Positions 1 through 5,895 of a stretch of DNA of 9,870 nt are shown one piece after another (the stretch's first letter is position 1; each line of letters starts with the position of its first letter). The notes below the pieces were generated by a model. That model was given only the letters and a program-made list of their open reading frames with translations. It made no database searches and was not told the DNA's origin. The DNA lies in the NCBI GenBank assembly GCA_024206355.1, contig JAAGZM010000011.1:1-9870 (forward strand), written 5' to 3'. The translations under genes were made by a program, and so were the position numbers. The stretch comes from Gammaproteobacteria bacterium (lineage in GTDB: Bacteria > Pseudomonadota > Gammaproteobacteria > Enterobacterales > GCA-2746155).

Positions 1-963
1 GTAGGTGAAGCTGGCTTCATGAGTGGCCCTAAGCGTCGCGAAATTGGTCACGGTCGTCTAGCACGTAGAGGTGTTGCTGCAGTTCTTCCTACGGTTGAAG
101 AATTCCCATACACAGTTCGTGTTGTATCAGAAATTACTGAATCTAACGGTTCTAGCTCTATGGCTTCTGTTTGTGGAACTAGTCTATCTTTGATGGATGC
201 AGGTGTTCCAATTAAAGCGCCTGTTGCTGGTATTGCGATGGGTCTTGTTAAAGAAGGCGATGACTACGTTGTATTATCTGATATCTTAGGTGATGAAGAT
301 CATCTTGGCGATATGGACTTTAAAGTAGCTGGTTCAGAAGCAGGTATTACTGCACTTCAGATGGATATCAAAATTGAAGGTATCACTCGTGAAATCATGG
401 AAACAGCTTTACATCAAGCTCATGGCGGACGTCTACATATCCTTAGTGTGATGAATCAAGCAATTGAAGCTCCACGTGATGATATTTCTCCTTTTGCTCC
501 TCGTATCACTACGATCAAAATCAAATCTGACAAAATCCGTGACGTTATTGGTAAAGGTGGTGCAACTATTCGTGCAATTACTGAAGAAACTGGCGCAACA
601 ATCGAAATTGAAGATGACGGAACTATCCGTATAGCAGCTTCAGACGGTGATGTAACTCAAGCAGCAATAAGCCGTATTGAAGACATTACTCGTGATGTAG
701 AAGCTGGTCAAGTCTTTGAAGGTACTGTTGCACGTTTGGCTGATTTCGGTGCATTTGTTACAATTGCTCCAGGTAAGGATGGACTGGTACACATTTCACA
801 GATTGCTAATGAGCGTGTGAATAAAGTAGCTGATTACTTGAAAGAAGGTCAGAAGGTTAATGTTAAAGTACTAGAAGTTGATCGCCAAGGTCGAATTCGC
901 TTGAGTATGAAAGCATTACTTGAAGCTCCAGCTGAAACACCTGCTGATCCAGTGTCAGAGTAG
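1..963 (+). CDS. pnp: Polyribonucleotide nucleotidyltransferase (PNPase), 3' part only
   Basis: PNPase is a phosphorolytic 3'-5' exoribonuclease that degrades mRNA and is part of the RNA degradosome in many gammaproteobacteria. The gene runs in from the left edge: the first six codons (VGEAGF) continue the family sequence, so the ATG at 19 is internal. About 320 of the usual 700 or so residues are present. Counting from that Met, the second RNase PH core holds the signature GDEDHLGDMDFKVAG (91-105), whose Asp94, Asp100 and Lys102 match the E. coli catalytic Asp486, Asp492 and Lys494. A KH domain follows with its IGKGG loop (177-181), then an S1 RNA-binding domain from about 230 to 297, and a short Ala/Pro/Glu tail. 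The stop is TAG, with a second in-frame TAG directly after it. Codon use is more regular than in the next two genes, as expected for a highly expressed gene. The identification is certain; only the 5' end is missing. Confidence 0.98.
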   Translation, partial: VGEAGFMSGPKRREIGHGRLARRGVAAVLPTVEEFPYTVRVVSEITESNGSSSMASVCGTSLSLMDAGVPIKAPVAGIAMGLVKEGDDYVVLSDILGDEDHLGDMDFKVAGSEAGITALQMDIKIEGITREIMETALHQAHGGRLHILSVMNQAIEAPRDDISPFAPRITTIKIKSDKIRDVIGKGGATIRAITEETGATIEIEDDGTIRIAASDGDVTQAAISRIEDITRDVEAGQVFEGTVARLADFGAFVTIAPGKDGLVHISQIANERVNKVADYLKEGQKVNVKVLEVDRQGRIRLSMKALLEAPAETPADPVSE

Positions 964-977
964 TAGTTCGATGAACA

Positions 978-999
978 GGATCTGCATGATTGCAGGTCC
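978..999 (+). terminator. Hairpin downstream of pnp (possible weak terminator or mRNA 3' stabilising structure)
   Basis: A 9-bp stem (GGATCTGCA pairs with TGCAGGTCC, one G-U pair) closes a TGAT loop, starting 15 nt after the pnp stop. A smaller 4-bp hairpin (GTTC-GAT-GAAC, 966-976) sits just before it. No T-run follows, so it is not a classical intrinsic terminator. It may protect the 3' end or cause only partial termination. The stem is seen directly; the role is inferred. Confidence 0.45.
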
Positions 1000-1030
1000 G
1001 ATCATATCATTGAGCTATTCTCTTCAAGTA

Positions 1031-1044
1031 AGTTGGTATAATTA
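1031..1044 (+). repeat. 14-bp direct repeat, copy 1 (AGTTGGTATAATTA)
   Basis: The 14-mer AGTTGGTATAATTA occurs here and again, identical, at 3078-3091. Each copy lies just upstream of a gene start and contains an extended -10 element. The two copies bracket the S41 gene and the small hypothetical gene. The flanking bases do not match beyond the 14-mer. Confidence 0.8.
1034..1042 (+). promoter_or_regulatory. Extended -10 promoter element (TGGTATAAT) before the S41 lipoprotein gene
   Basis: A perfect TATAAT (1037-1042) is preceded by TG one base upstream, which is the extended -10 consensus of sigma-70 promoters. No good -35 box lies 16-18 bp upstream, and extended -10 promoters do not need one. 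Only 13 nt separate the -10 from the ATG at 1056, so a start point about 7 nt downstream would leave a leader of roughly 6-8 nt. An identical 14-mer lies before miaB. Confidence 0.55.
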
Positions 1045-1048
1045 AGGA
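1044..1048 (+). promoter_or_regulatory. Ribosome binding site (AAGGA) for the S41 lipoprotein gene
   Basis: AAGGA lies 7 nt before the ATG at 1056 and supports that start. If the extended -10 just upstream is used, transcription would begin at about 1048-1050, so most of this site would be missing from that transcript. It would then serve mainly on mRNA reading through from pnp. Confidence 0.6.
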
Positions 1049-1055
1049 CGGTAGA

Positions 1056-2531
1056 ATGGATATCTACAGATCATACAAACATATCACAGTACTCTTTCTC
1101 ATTTTAGTTTTATTTGTTTCTGGTTGTGCTTCCATTTCTGAATCGGATAACTTAGCTCTTAAAAATAAAAAATTATTTACCCCACAACAACTTCGTCAAG
1201 ACTTACAGTTTTTAGAAAAATCATTACTACAAATTCATCCAGAACCTTTTGCACGTTTACCCATTGAGAAATATCAAACTCAGTACGATCAAGCCTATTC
1301 GGAGTTGTCAGGACCTATGCGACGACAAGACTTTTATCGAGTAGTTGCTCCTTTAGTTTCACAATTTTCAGATATTCATATGAGGTTACTTTTTCCACCA
1401 GAAGAATATCAGCAATATCTAGAGCAAAAGGGAAAATTTCCACTGGCTTTGCTTTATTCATCTGATGGATTAATTGTTGTTGCCGATCAACAAGATATTC
1501 CTATTATTCCAATTGGAGCTGAGATATTAACCATCAATGATATTGGTATTGAGGCAATATTAGAGAAGTTTGAACAGTACGTTCCCGTAGAAACAACAAC
1601 AGGATTACAACGAATAATCCAAATGGAATTTCCTCGTTTGCTGTGGAGTATTTATGGTTTTGATAATCATTACCAAGTAAGTTATTTATGGCAAGGGAAG
1701 GTTATTCGCCAAGAAGTGAAAGGGGTTAAGCAAAATCTTACAGCATTGCATCAACAGTTAGTTACTTCTCACTATGGAGTGATACCTATTAATAAAATGA
1801 CCTCTTTAATGTGGCTAAATGATTTTAATGAACAATATGATAAATTTGAAGACTTCCTACATGAACAATTTCAAATAATGAGAGAGCAGGATAAAGACAA
1901 CCTTATCCTAGACTTACGTTACAATCAAGGTGGCATCACAGATAACCTTGCGTTGTTATTAAGTTATTTGAGCTCAGAGCCAGTTAGTTGGGCGACTAAT
2001 GGAACTTTAAAGCTCAGCAAAGCATTTAGACAGCAGCACTCAGTATTACTTGAAAATGCAAAGTATGAAAAATATGGTAACTATTTGTATTGGTTACCTG
2101 TTGAATATTTGAATCTCTTGCAGTGGAAAATATTATTTGCCAGTGATGGCGAGTGGTTGGACACTGATATTAATCCGGTAATCAGTGATAAGGAAGAAAT
2201 TTTCAAAGGGAAAATATTTGTTTTAAGTAATGGTTTTTGTTTATCGGCCTGTGCATCATTGACTGCCGTTTTGCAGGATAATAATTTAGCGACTATTATT
2301 GGAGAGTCACCTGGTAATTTAACTAAGGTTCAGTATGGGTATCCTGTCAGTGTTAAATTACCGAATACTGAATTTCAATTAACGATACCAGCAATAAAAT
2401 TTGTGCGCGATGGTGACAAAGGTAATCTTTACAATAGAAGGCCAGATTATCCAATAGAACGCACGAAAAAGGATGTTATTTCAGGGAAAGATCCGATATT
2501 CAATTTAGCATTGGAATTATCAAGACCTTAA
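1056..2531 (+). CDS. Lipoprotein with an S41 family (tail-specific / tricorn-like) serine protease domain
   Basis: The protein has 491 residues. It begins with a lipoprotein signal peptide: basic start, hydrophobic stretch at about 10-22, lipobox VSGC with the lipidated Cys24. Ala at +2 favours sorting to the outer membrane. A helical region (45-105) ends in SDIHMRL, which resembles the DGHTRL motif of tricorn-like S41 peptidases and supplies His108. The C-terminal domain has the S41 core LILDLRYNQGG (283-293) and SNGFCLSACAS (391-401), where Ser397 aligns with the nucleophile of Prc/CtpA (Ser452 in E. coli Prc). At the position of the Prc catalytic Lys477 there is Leu422, with Lys424 two residues later, so a Ser-Lys dyad is doubtful and a His/Ser/Glu arrangement is more likely. 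No PDZ domain is obvious. The start is supported by AAGGA 7 nt upstream and by the signal peptide. Substrate is unknown; envelope protein or peptide turnover is an inference. Confidence 0.85.
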   Translation: MDIYRSYKHITVLFLILVLFVSGCASISESDNLALKNKKLFTPQQLRQDLQFLEKSLLQIHPEPFARLPIEKYQTQYDQAYSELSGPMRRQDFYRVVAPLVSQFSDIHMRLLFPPEEYQQYLEQKGKFPLALLYSSDGLIVVADQQDIPIIPIGAEILTINDIGIEAILEKFEQYVPVETTTGLQRIIQMEFPRLLWSIYGFDNHYQVSYLWQGKVIRQEVKGVKQNLTALHQQLVTSHYGVIPINKMTSLMWLNDFNEQYDKFEDFLHEQFQIMREQDKDNLILDLRYNQGGITDNLALLLSYLSSEPVSWATNGTLKLSKAFRQQHSVLLENAKYEKYGNYLYWLPVEYLNLLQWKILFASDGEWLDTDINPVISDKEEIFKGKIFVLSNGFCLSACASLTAVLQDNNLATIIGESPGNLTKVQYGYPVSVKLPNTEFQLTIPAIKFVRDGDKGNLYNRRPDYPIERTKKDVISGKDPIFNLALELSRP

Positions 2532-2542
2532 TTAATAGTCTT
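2522..2542 (+). terminator. Weak hairpin with T-run at the end of the S41 gene
   Basis: AAGAC (2522-2526) can pair with GTCTT (2538-2542) around an 11-nt AT-rich loop spanning the stop codon, and TT follows. The stem is short and AT-rich. A further T-rich stretch lies at 2551-2570. It may be a weak intrinsic terminator. Confidence 0.25.
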
Positions 2543-2605
2543 TTGGAGTAATTTTTCTTAATAATTTTTTCCATAAACCTACCCAAATTGGAAGATAGCG
2601 TCTAT

Positions 2606-2611
2606 TATAAT
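2606..2611 (+). promoter_or_regulatory. Possible -10 box (TATAAT) for the small hypothetical gene
   Basis: A perfect TATAAT sits 27 nt before the ATG at 2639. A start of transcription near 2618 would give a leader of about 21 nt with a weak TGGA Shine-Dalgarno (2626-2629). No -35 box at correct spacing is convincing. If real, it lies inside the longer TTG-initiated version of the frame and argues for the ATG start. Confidence 0.35.
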
Positions 2612-2638
2612 AAGTATAAGAATGAATGGAACAAGCCT

Positions 2639-2986
2639 ATGAAAATGCAAAATTGGATAAATGCACGAAGTGTTCAGCTACTAACAGATATTAATAACAC
2701 CCCTTACACTGATGATTGTGAAGAAATAAAAATGCAGCTGATTTTAGGTGCGATGCGAGAATCTTCGATTGAATTATTTTATCGTGCAGCTGAAAACTCG
2801 CGTAAAGAAATTGAAAAAATCAACAAAAATGCAATGCAAGAGGCCATTCTTGAAGTCGAAACTAAAATAACTGAAAATTTTGAGACTATAAAAGCTGGTG
2901 TTGTGAAAGAAGAAGCAAAAGAAGAAAAACCAGAGCCTAAAATAAAGATTAGTAGTTCTCTTATTCGACGTGTAGATTTTTTCTAA
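2639..2986 (+). CDS. Hypothetical small protein with helical middle and charged Glu/Lys tail
   Basis: I do not recognise this protein. From the ATG at 2639 it has 115 residues; the same frame can be opened at a TTG at 2588 (132 residues), but that start has no Shine-Dalgarno and a TATAAT lies within it. It has no signal peptide or membrane segment, so it is probably cytoplasmic. The first 75 residues look helical with alternating hydrophobics (WINARSVQLL, MQLILGAMRESSIELFYRAAE). A region at 50-87 has coiled-coil-like spacing. It is followed by a Glu/Lys/Pro linker (KEEAKEEKPEPK, about 90-101) and a short basic-aromatic end (SSLIRRVDFF). A folded head, flexible linker and C-terminal peptide suggest a protein-protein contact role, which is inference. 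It is alone between the S41 gene and miaB with gaps on both sides. Overlapping open frames on the other strand look like shadows of this AT-rich gene. Confidence 0.7.
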   Translation: MKMQNWINARSVQLLTDINNTPYTDDCEEIKMQLILGAMRESSIELFYRAAENSRKEIEKINKNAMQEAILEVETKITENFETIKAGVVKEEAKEEKPEPKIKISSSLIRRVDFF

Positions 2987-2995
2987 TTTACGATA

Positions 2996-3019
2996 AAAAC
3001 TCACTTCGTGACTAGTTTT
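2996..3019 (+). terminator. Hairpin after the small hypothetical gene, possible intrinsic terminator
   Basis: AAAAC+TCAC (2996-3004) pairs with GTGA+GTTTT (3008-3011 and 3015-3019), with a TTC loop and a CTA bulge on the 3' side. It starts 9 nt after the stop codon and ends in TTTT. It could end transcription of the small gene and separate it from miaB. The stem is AT-rich at the base, so strength is uncertain. Confidence 0.45.
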
Positions 3020-3077
3020 CACGAGCCCTGCAATGATAGAATCCCATCCCTGTATAAATAACCAGCAATAATGCGTT

Positions 3078-3091
3078 AGTTGGTATAATTA
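3078..3091 (+). repeat. 14-bp direct repeat, copy 2 (AGTTGGTATAATTA)
   Basis: This is identical to 1031-1044. This copy lies 10 bp before the miaB ATG. Confidence 0.8.
3081..3089 (+). promoter_or_regulatory. Extended -10 promoter element (TGGTATAAT) for the miaB operon
   Basis: TATAAT at 3084-3089 is preceded by TG with one spacer base. There is no -35 match at 17 bp (ACCAGC). The predicted start point near 3096 leaves only about 6 nt before the miaB ATG at 3102, and no Shine-Dalgarno is visible there, so the main miaB transcript may be nearly leaderless. Confidence 0.6.
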
Positions 3092-3101
3092 TTGATTGAA
3101 T

Positions 3102-4421
3102 ATGAATAAAAAACTTTTTATAAAGACTTGGGGTTGTCAGATGAATGAATATGATTCATCTCGTATCGCTGATCTTCTTGGTAAAACACATTCATTTGAG
3201 CAGTGTAGTGCGCCAGAAGAAGCTGATGTTTTATTATTAAATACCTGTTCCATACGTGAAAAAGCACAAGAAAAAGTATTTTCATTACTGGGTAAATGGC
3301 GAAAATTAAAAGAAGAACGCCCTGAAATATTAATTGGCATAGGTGGCTGTGTGGCAAGCCAAGAAGGCAAGTCTATTAGAAAGCGAGCTCACTATGTTGA
3401 TATCATTTTTGGTCCACAAACACTTCACCGTTTACCAGAAATGATCAATGAAGCAGGAATAAGCAACAAACTTGTTATAGATGTGTCATTCCCAGAAATC
3501 GAAAAGTTTGATCGATTACCAGAACCTACAGCAGATGGCCCATCAGCTTTTGTTTCAATTACGGAAGGTTGCAGCAAATACTGTACTTTTTGTGTTGTCC
3601 CATACACTCGTGGCGAAGAGGTAAGTCGTCCATCTGATGATATTATTGCCGAAGTTGCCGAATTGGCGAGCCAAGGTGTTCGCGAGGTTAATTTATTAGG
3701 TCAGAATGTTAATGCTTATTCTGGCGAGACTCACAATGGAACTTTAATGGATCTTGCTGAGCTGATCACATTGGTGGCAACCATTGACGGTATTGATCGT
3801 ATTCGTTTTACAACATCTCATCCATTAGAGTTTTCAGACAATTTGATTGATGTTTATGCCGATGTACCAGAACTTGTAAGCCACCTACATTTGCCTATTC
3901 AAAGTGGCTCTGATCGTGTCCTTGCTATGATGAAGCGCGGTCATACTGTCCTAGAATATAAATCTAAAATTCGTAGACTAAAGAAAATACGTCCTGATCT
4001 TTATCTGTCATCTGATTTTATTATTGGATTCCCAGGAGAGACAAAGGCTGATTTTGAAGCAACGATGAACTTAATCCAAGAACTCAGTTTTGATATAAGT
4101 TTTAGTTTTGTTTATAGCCAAAGACCAGGCACTCCTGCTGCTGATATGGTTGATAATATTTCTCTGGATATAAAAAAACAACGACTTAAGATATTACAAG
4201 ATAGGCTATTTCAACAGTCTCATGCAATATCTCGACGAATGGTTGGCACGAAGCAGAAGCTATTGGTTGAACGTCCATCAAGACGTGATCCATCAGAGCT
4301 TGCAGGTCGAACAGAAAATAATCGGGTCGTTAACTTTAAAGGCGATCATAATTTGATAGGGCAATTTGTTGATGTTTTGATTACCGAAGCCCAACCAAAT
4401 TCTTTGCGTGGTGAACTTTGA
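3102..4421 (+). CDS. miaB: tRNA-2-methylthio-N6-dimethylallyladenosine synthase MiaB
   Basis: MiaB is a radical-SAM methylthiotransferase that adds a methylthio group to i6A37 of tRNAs reading UNN codons. From the ATG at 3102 it has 439 residues. The N-terminal MTTase domain carries Cys12 (TWGCQMNEYDS), Cys49 (NTCSIREKAQEKV) and Cys83 (GGCVASQEG), ligands of the auxiliary cluster. The radical SAM CxxxCxxC is Cys157, Cys161 and Cys164 (EGCSKYCTFC). These numbers equal those of E. coli MiaB, which supports this ATG over an in-frame TTG two codons upstream at 3096. A TRAM RNA-binding domain occupies the last 60 or so residues. The gene heads the miaB-phoH-ybeY-corC-lnt run and its end overlaps the phoH start by 4 bp. 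No Shine-Dalgarno is visible; an extended -10 ends only 12 nt upstream. All key residues are present and function is expected to be intact. Confidence 0.98.
   Translation: MNKKLFIKTWGCQMNEYDSSRIADLLGKTHSFEQCSAPEEADVLLLNTCSIREKAQEKVFSLLGKWRKLKEERPEILIGIGGCVASQEGKSIRKRAHYVDIIFGPQTLHRLPEMINEAGISNKLVIDVSFPEIEKFDRLPEPTADGPSAFVSITEGCSKYCTFCVVPYTRGEEVSRPSDDIIAEVAELASQGVREVNLLGQNVNAYSGETHNGTLMDLAELITLVATIDGIDRIRFTTSHPLEFSDNLIDVYADVPELVSHLHLPIQSGSDRVLAMMKRGHTVLEYKSKIRRLKKIRPDLYLSSDFIIGFPGETKADFEATMNLIQELSFDISFSFVYSQRPGTPAADMVDNISLDIKKQRLKILQDRLFQQSHAISRRMVGTKQKLLVERPSRRDPSELAGRTENNRVVNFKGDHNLIGQFVDVLITEAQPNSLRGEL
4410..4414 (+). promoter_or_regulatory. Ribosome binding site (GGTGA) deciding the TTG start of phoH
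   Basis: GGTGA matches the 5' side of the anti-Shine-Dalgarno complement and ends 3 nt before TTG 4418. Together with the TTGA overlap with the miaB stop it supports the TTG start. Confidence 0.55.
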
Positions 4422-5395
4422 GTACATTAAAAACAACAGAGTTTGAGTTTTTGCCACTCGATAACGAACGTTTGCTACTAGTCTGTGGTGAGTGTAATGA
4501 AAATCTACGCCTTATTGAAAGACGACTTGGAGTAGAGGTCACTAATCGTGGTACTAAGTTTCAAATCATTGGTAGTAAGCGCCTGAGCAAAGCTGCCAGT
4601 AGTATTTTGAATAGTTTGTATCAAGAAAGTGCGACAAATAAACGTTTATCTACATCGGATGTTCATATGCAAATCCAAGTTGGACTTGCTAGTTCAAATG
4701 ATAATAATGATGTAGATGAAAAAATTTGCATAACAACAAAGCGGGGTTTAATACGACCAAAAGGTAAAAACCAAGCTCAATATATTTCACAAATCCTCAG
4801 CCATGATGTTAATTTTGGTATTGGTCCGGCAGGAACAGGTAAAACCTATCTAGCCGTTGCAGCTGCAGTTGATGCTTTAGAAAAACAAGAAGTACGAAGA
4901 ATCATTTTGACCCGACCAGCAGTAGAAGCCGGAGAACGATTAGGATTTTTGCCGGGTGATTTAGCATCAAAAATCGATCCATATCTTCGACCACTTTACG
5001 ATGCATTGTACGAAATGCTAGGTTTTGAAACAGTGGCAAAGTTTGTCGAACGAAATGTTATTGAGGTTGCTCCTTTGGCCTATATGCGTGGTAGAACCTT
5101 AAACGAATCATTTATCATATTAGATGAAAGTCAAAATACTACCTGTGAACAAATGAAAATGTTTCTTACACGTATTGGTTTTCGATCAAAAACAGTCATA
5201 ACTGGAGATATTACCCAAATTGATTTACCGGGGAATACGCGTTCTGGTCTAAGACATGCTGTTGAGGTATTGCCAGATATCGACGATATTAGTTTTACCT
5301 TCTTCCGCTCAAAAGATGTTGTACGTCATCAAGTTGTACAGCGAATTGTTGAAGCTTATGAACGTCATGAGGTAGAAAATGGAAGCAATCGTTGA
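4418..5395 (+). CDS. ybeZ: PhoH family ATPase YbeZ
   Basis: This is a PhoH-like P-loop NTPase of 325 residues, near the usual family length, cytoplasmic. In gammaproteobacteria YbeZ works with the endoribonuclease YbeY, encoded next door, in rRNA and ribosome maintenance; helicase-like action is proposed for the family. The N-terminal 70 residues resemble the KH-like domain of the family (ERLLLVCGECNENLRLIERRLGV). Walker A is GPAGTGKT (136-143) and Walker B FIILDESQN (232-240); the conserved TRPAVEAGERLGFLPGD (165-181) and ITGDITQIDLP (261-271) segments are present. The start is TTG, overlapping the miaB TGA as TTGA, with GGTGA 3 nt before it; the next in-frame ATG falls past residue 80 and would remove the N-terminal domain. 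The end overlaps ybeY by 17 bp. The arrangement indicates co-transcription and translational coupling with both neighbours. The symbol phoH is also used for this gene. Confidence 0.95.
   Translation: MSTLKTTEFEFLPLDNERLLLVCGECNENLRLIERRLGVEVTNRGTKFQIIGSKRLSKAASSILNSLYQESATNKRLSTSDVHMQIQVGLASSNDNNDVDEKICITTKRGLIRPKGKNQAQYISQILSHDVNFGIGPAGTGKTYLAVAAAVDALEKQEVRRIILTRPAVEAGERLGFLPGDLASKIDPYLRPLYDALYEMLGFETVAKFVERNVIEVAPLAYMRGRTLNESFIILDESQNTTCEQMKMFLTRIGFRSKTVITGDITQIDLPGNTRSGLRHAVEVLPDIDDISFTFFRSKDVVRHQVVQRIVEAYERHEVENGSNR
5369..5373 (+). promoter_or_regulatory. Ribosome binding site (GAGGT) for ybeY inside the end of phoH
   Basis: GAGGT lies 5 nt before the ATG at 5379, within the last codons of ybeZ. 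It is the clearest Shine-Dalgarno in the operon and fixes the ybeY start. Confidence 0.75.
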
Positions 5396-5849
5396 TCTTC
5401 AAATGATCGTTGAAGATAGTCAGTGCCCGGATCAGAATCAGTGTGAAAACATTGTTTTAGAGACATTGAAAATAGCCGATGTCTCTGAAACCAAAGAGTG
5501 TACGATTCGTGTAGTCGATAGAACTGAAAGTGCAGAGTTGAATGAACAATATAGAGAAAAGCAAGGTGCAACAAATGTTCTATCATTTCCGTTTGATGCG
5601 CCCATAGAGATAGATATAGATTTGTTAGGTGATCTAGTTATTTGTGCACCTTTGGTTAGTGAAGAAGCAAAACAGCAAAGCAAAACGATTGAGATGCATT
5701 GGAACCATTTGATTGTGCATGGATGTCTACATTTATTAGGTTACGATCATATCAAAGATGAAGATGCTGATAAGATGGAAAGCTTTGAGCGTCAAGTAAT
5801 GAACAAATTAGGCTACCCTGATCCATACAAGATGATCGATGCTAGCTAA
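5379..5849 (+). CDS. ybeY: Endoribonuclease YbeY, rRNA maturation and ribosome quality control
   Basis: YbeY is a zinc-dependent single-strand endoribonuclease needed for 16S rRNA 3' end maturation and for removing defective ribosomes in E. coli. The protein has 156 residues, the usual size. The UPF0054 signature HGCLHLLGYDH provides His114, His118 and His124, the metal ligands, at the same numbers as in E. coli, and Arg59 (YRE) is also conserved. TNVLSFPFD (65-73) and LLGDLVIC (82-89) are family segments. The matching residue numbers and the strong GAGGT 5 nt upstream support the ATG at 5379, which lies 17 bp inside ybeZ. The next gene, corC, is 46 bp downstream, the only gap in the operon. 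No key residue is missing. Confidence 0.97.
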   Translation: MEAIVDLQMIVEDSQCPDQNQCENIVLETLKIADVSETKECTIRVVDRTESAELNEQYREKQGATNVLSFPFDAPIEIDIDLLGDLVICAPLVSEEAKQQSKTIEMHWNHLIVHGCLHLLGYDHIKDEDADKMESFERQVMNKLGYPDPYKMIDAS

Positions 5850-5854
5850 TTATG

Positions 5855-5860
5855 TATAAT
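5855..5860 (+). promoter_or_regulatory. Possible internal promoter (-10 TATAAT) before corC, with a following dyad
   Basis: A perfect TATAAT lies in the 46-bp ybeY-corC gap. The -35 region at 17-bp spacing (ATGATC, 5832-5837) matches TTGACA at only 3 of 6 positions. Directly after it is a small dyad, ATAGA-TCG-TCTAT (5859-5871), which covers the predicted start point. This could be a secondary promoter for corC-lnt, with the dyad as an operator or hairpin. All of this is pattern-based inference. Confidence 0.35.
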
Positions 5861-5895
5861 AGATCGTCTATGTTGAACAGGACAACCAGTAATTT

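Noticed and set aside
2588..2638. TTG at 2588 as the start of the small hypothetical gene
   Set aside because: There is no Shine-Dalgarno, and a perfect TATAAT lies inside this stretch; ATG 2639 is the simpler choice, though not proven.
2774..3022. Minus-strand open frame of 82 codons, very rich in Phe
   Set aside because: It is the antisense of the AAA/GAA-rich small gene; the Phe runs are the complement of Lys/Glu codons. There is no start context or family similarity.
1031..3091. The segment between the two 14-mers as a mobile element with target-site duplication
   Set aside because: There is no transposase, integrase or terminal inverted repeat, and the 14-mer is itself a good promoter element, so shared promoter function explains it as well.
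3096..3101. TTG at 3096 as the miaB start
   Set aside because: The ATG at 3102 gives cysteine numbers identical to E. coli MiaB (12, 49, 83, 157, 161, 164), and the TTG falls at the predicted transcription start.
3118..3607. Several minus-strand frames of 60-79 codons opposite miaB
   Set aside because: They overlap a certain miaB coding sequence and have no recognisable protein features; they are shadows.
5365..5683. Two minus-strand frames of 73 and 81 codons opposite ybeY
   Set aside because: They lie antisense to the conserved ybeY gene; composition is that of a complemented coding strand.
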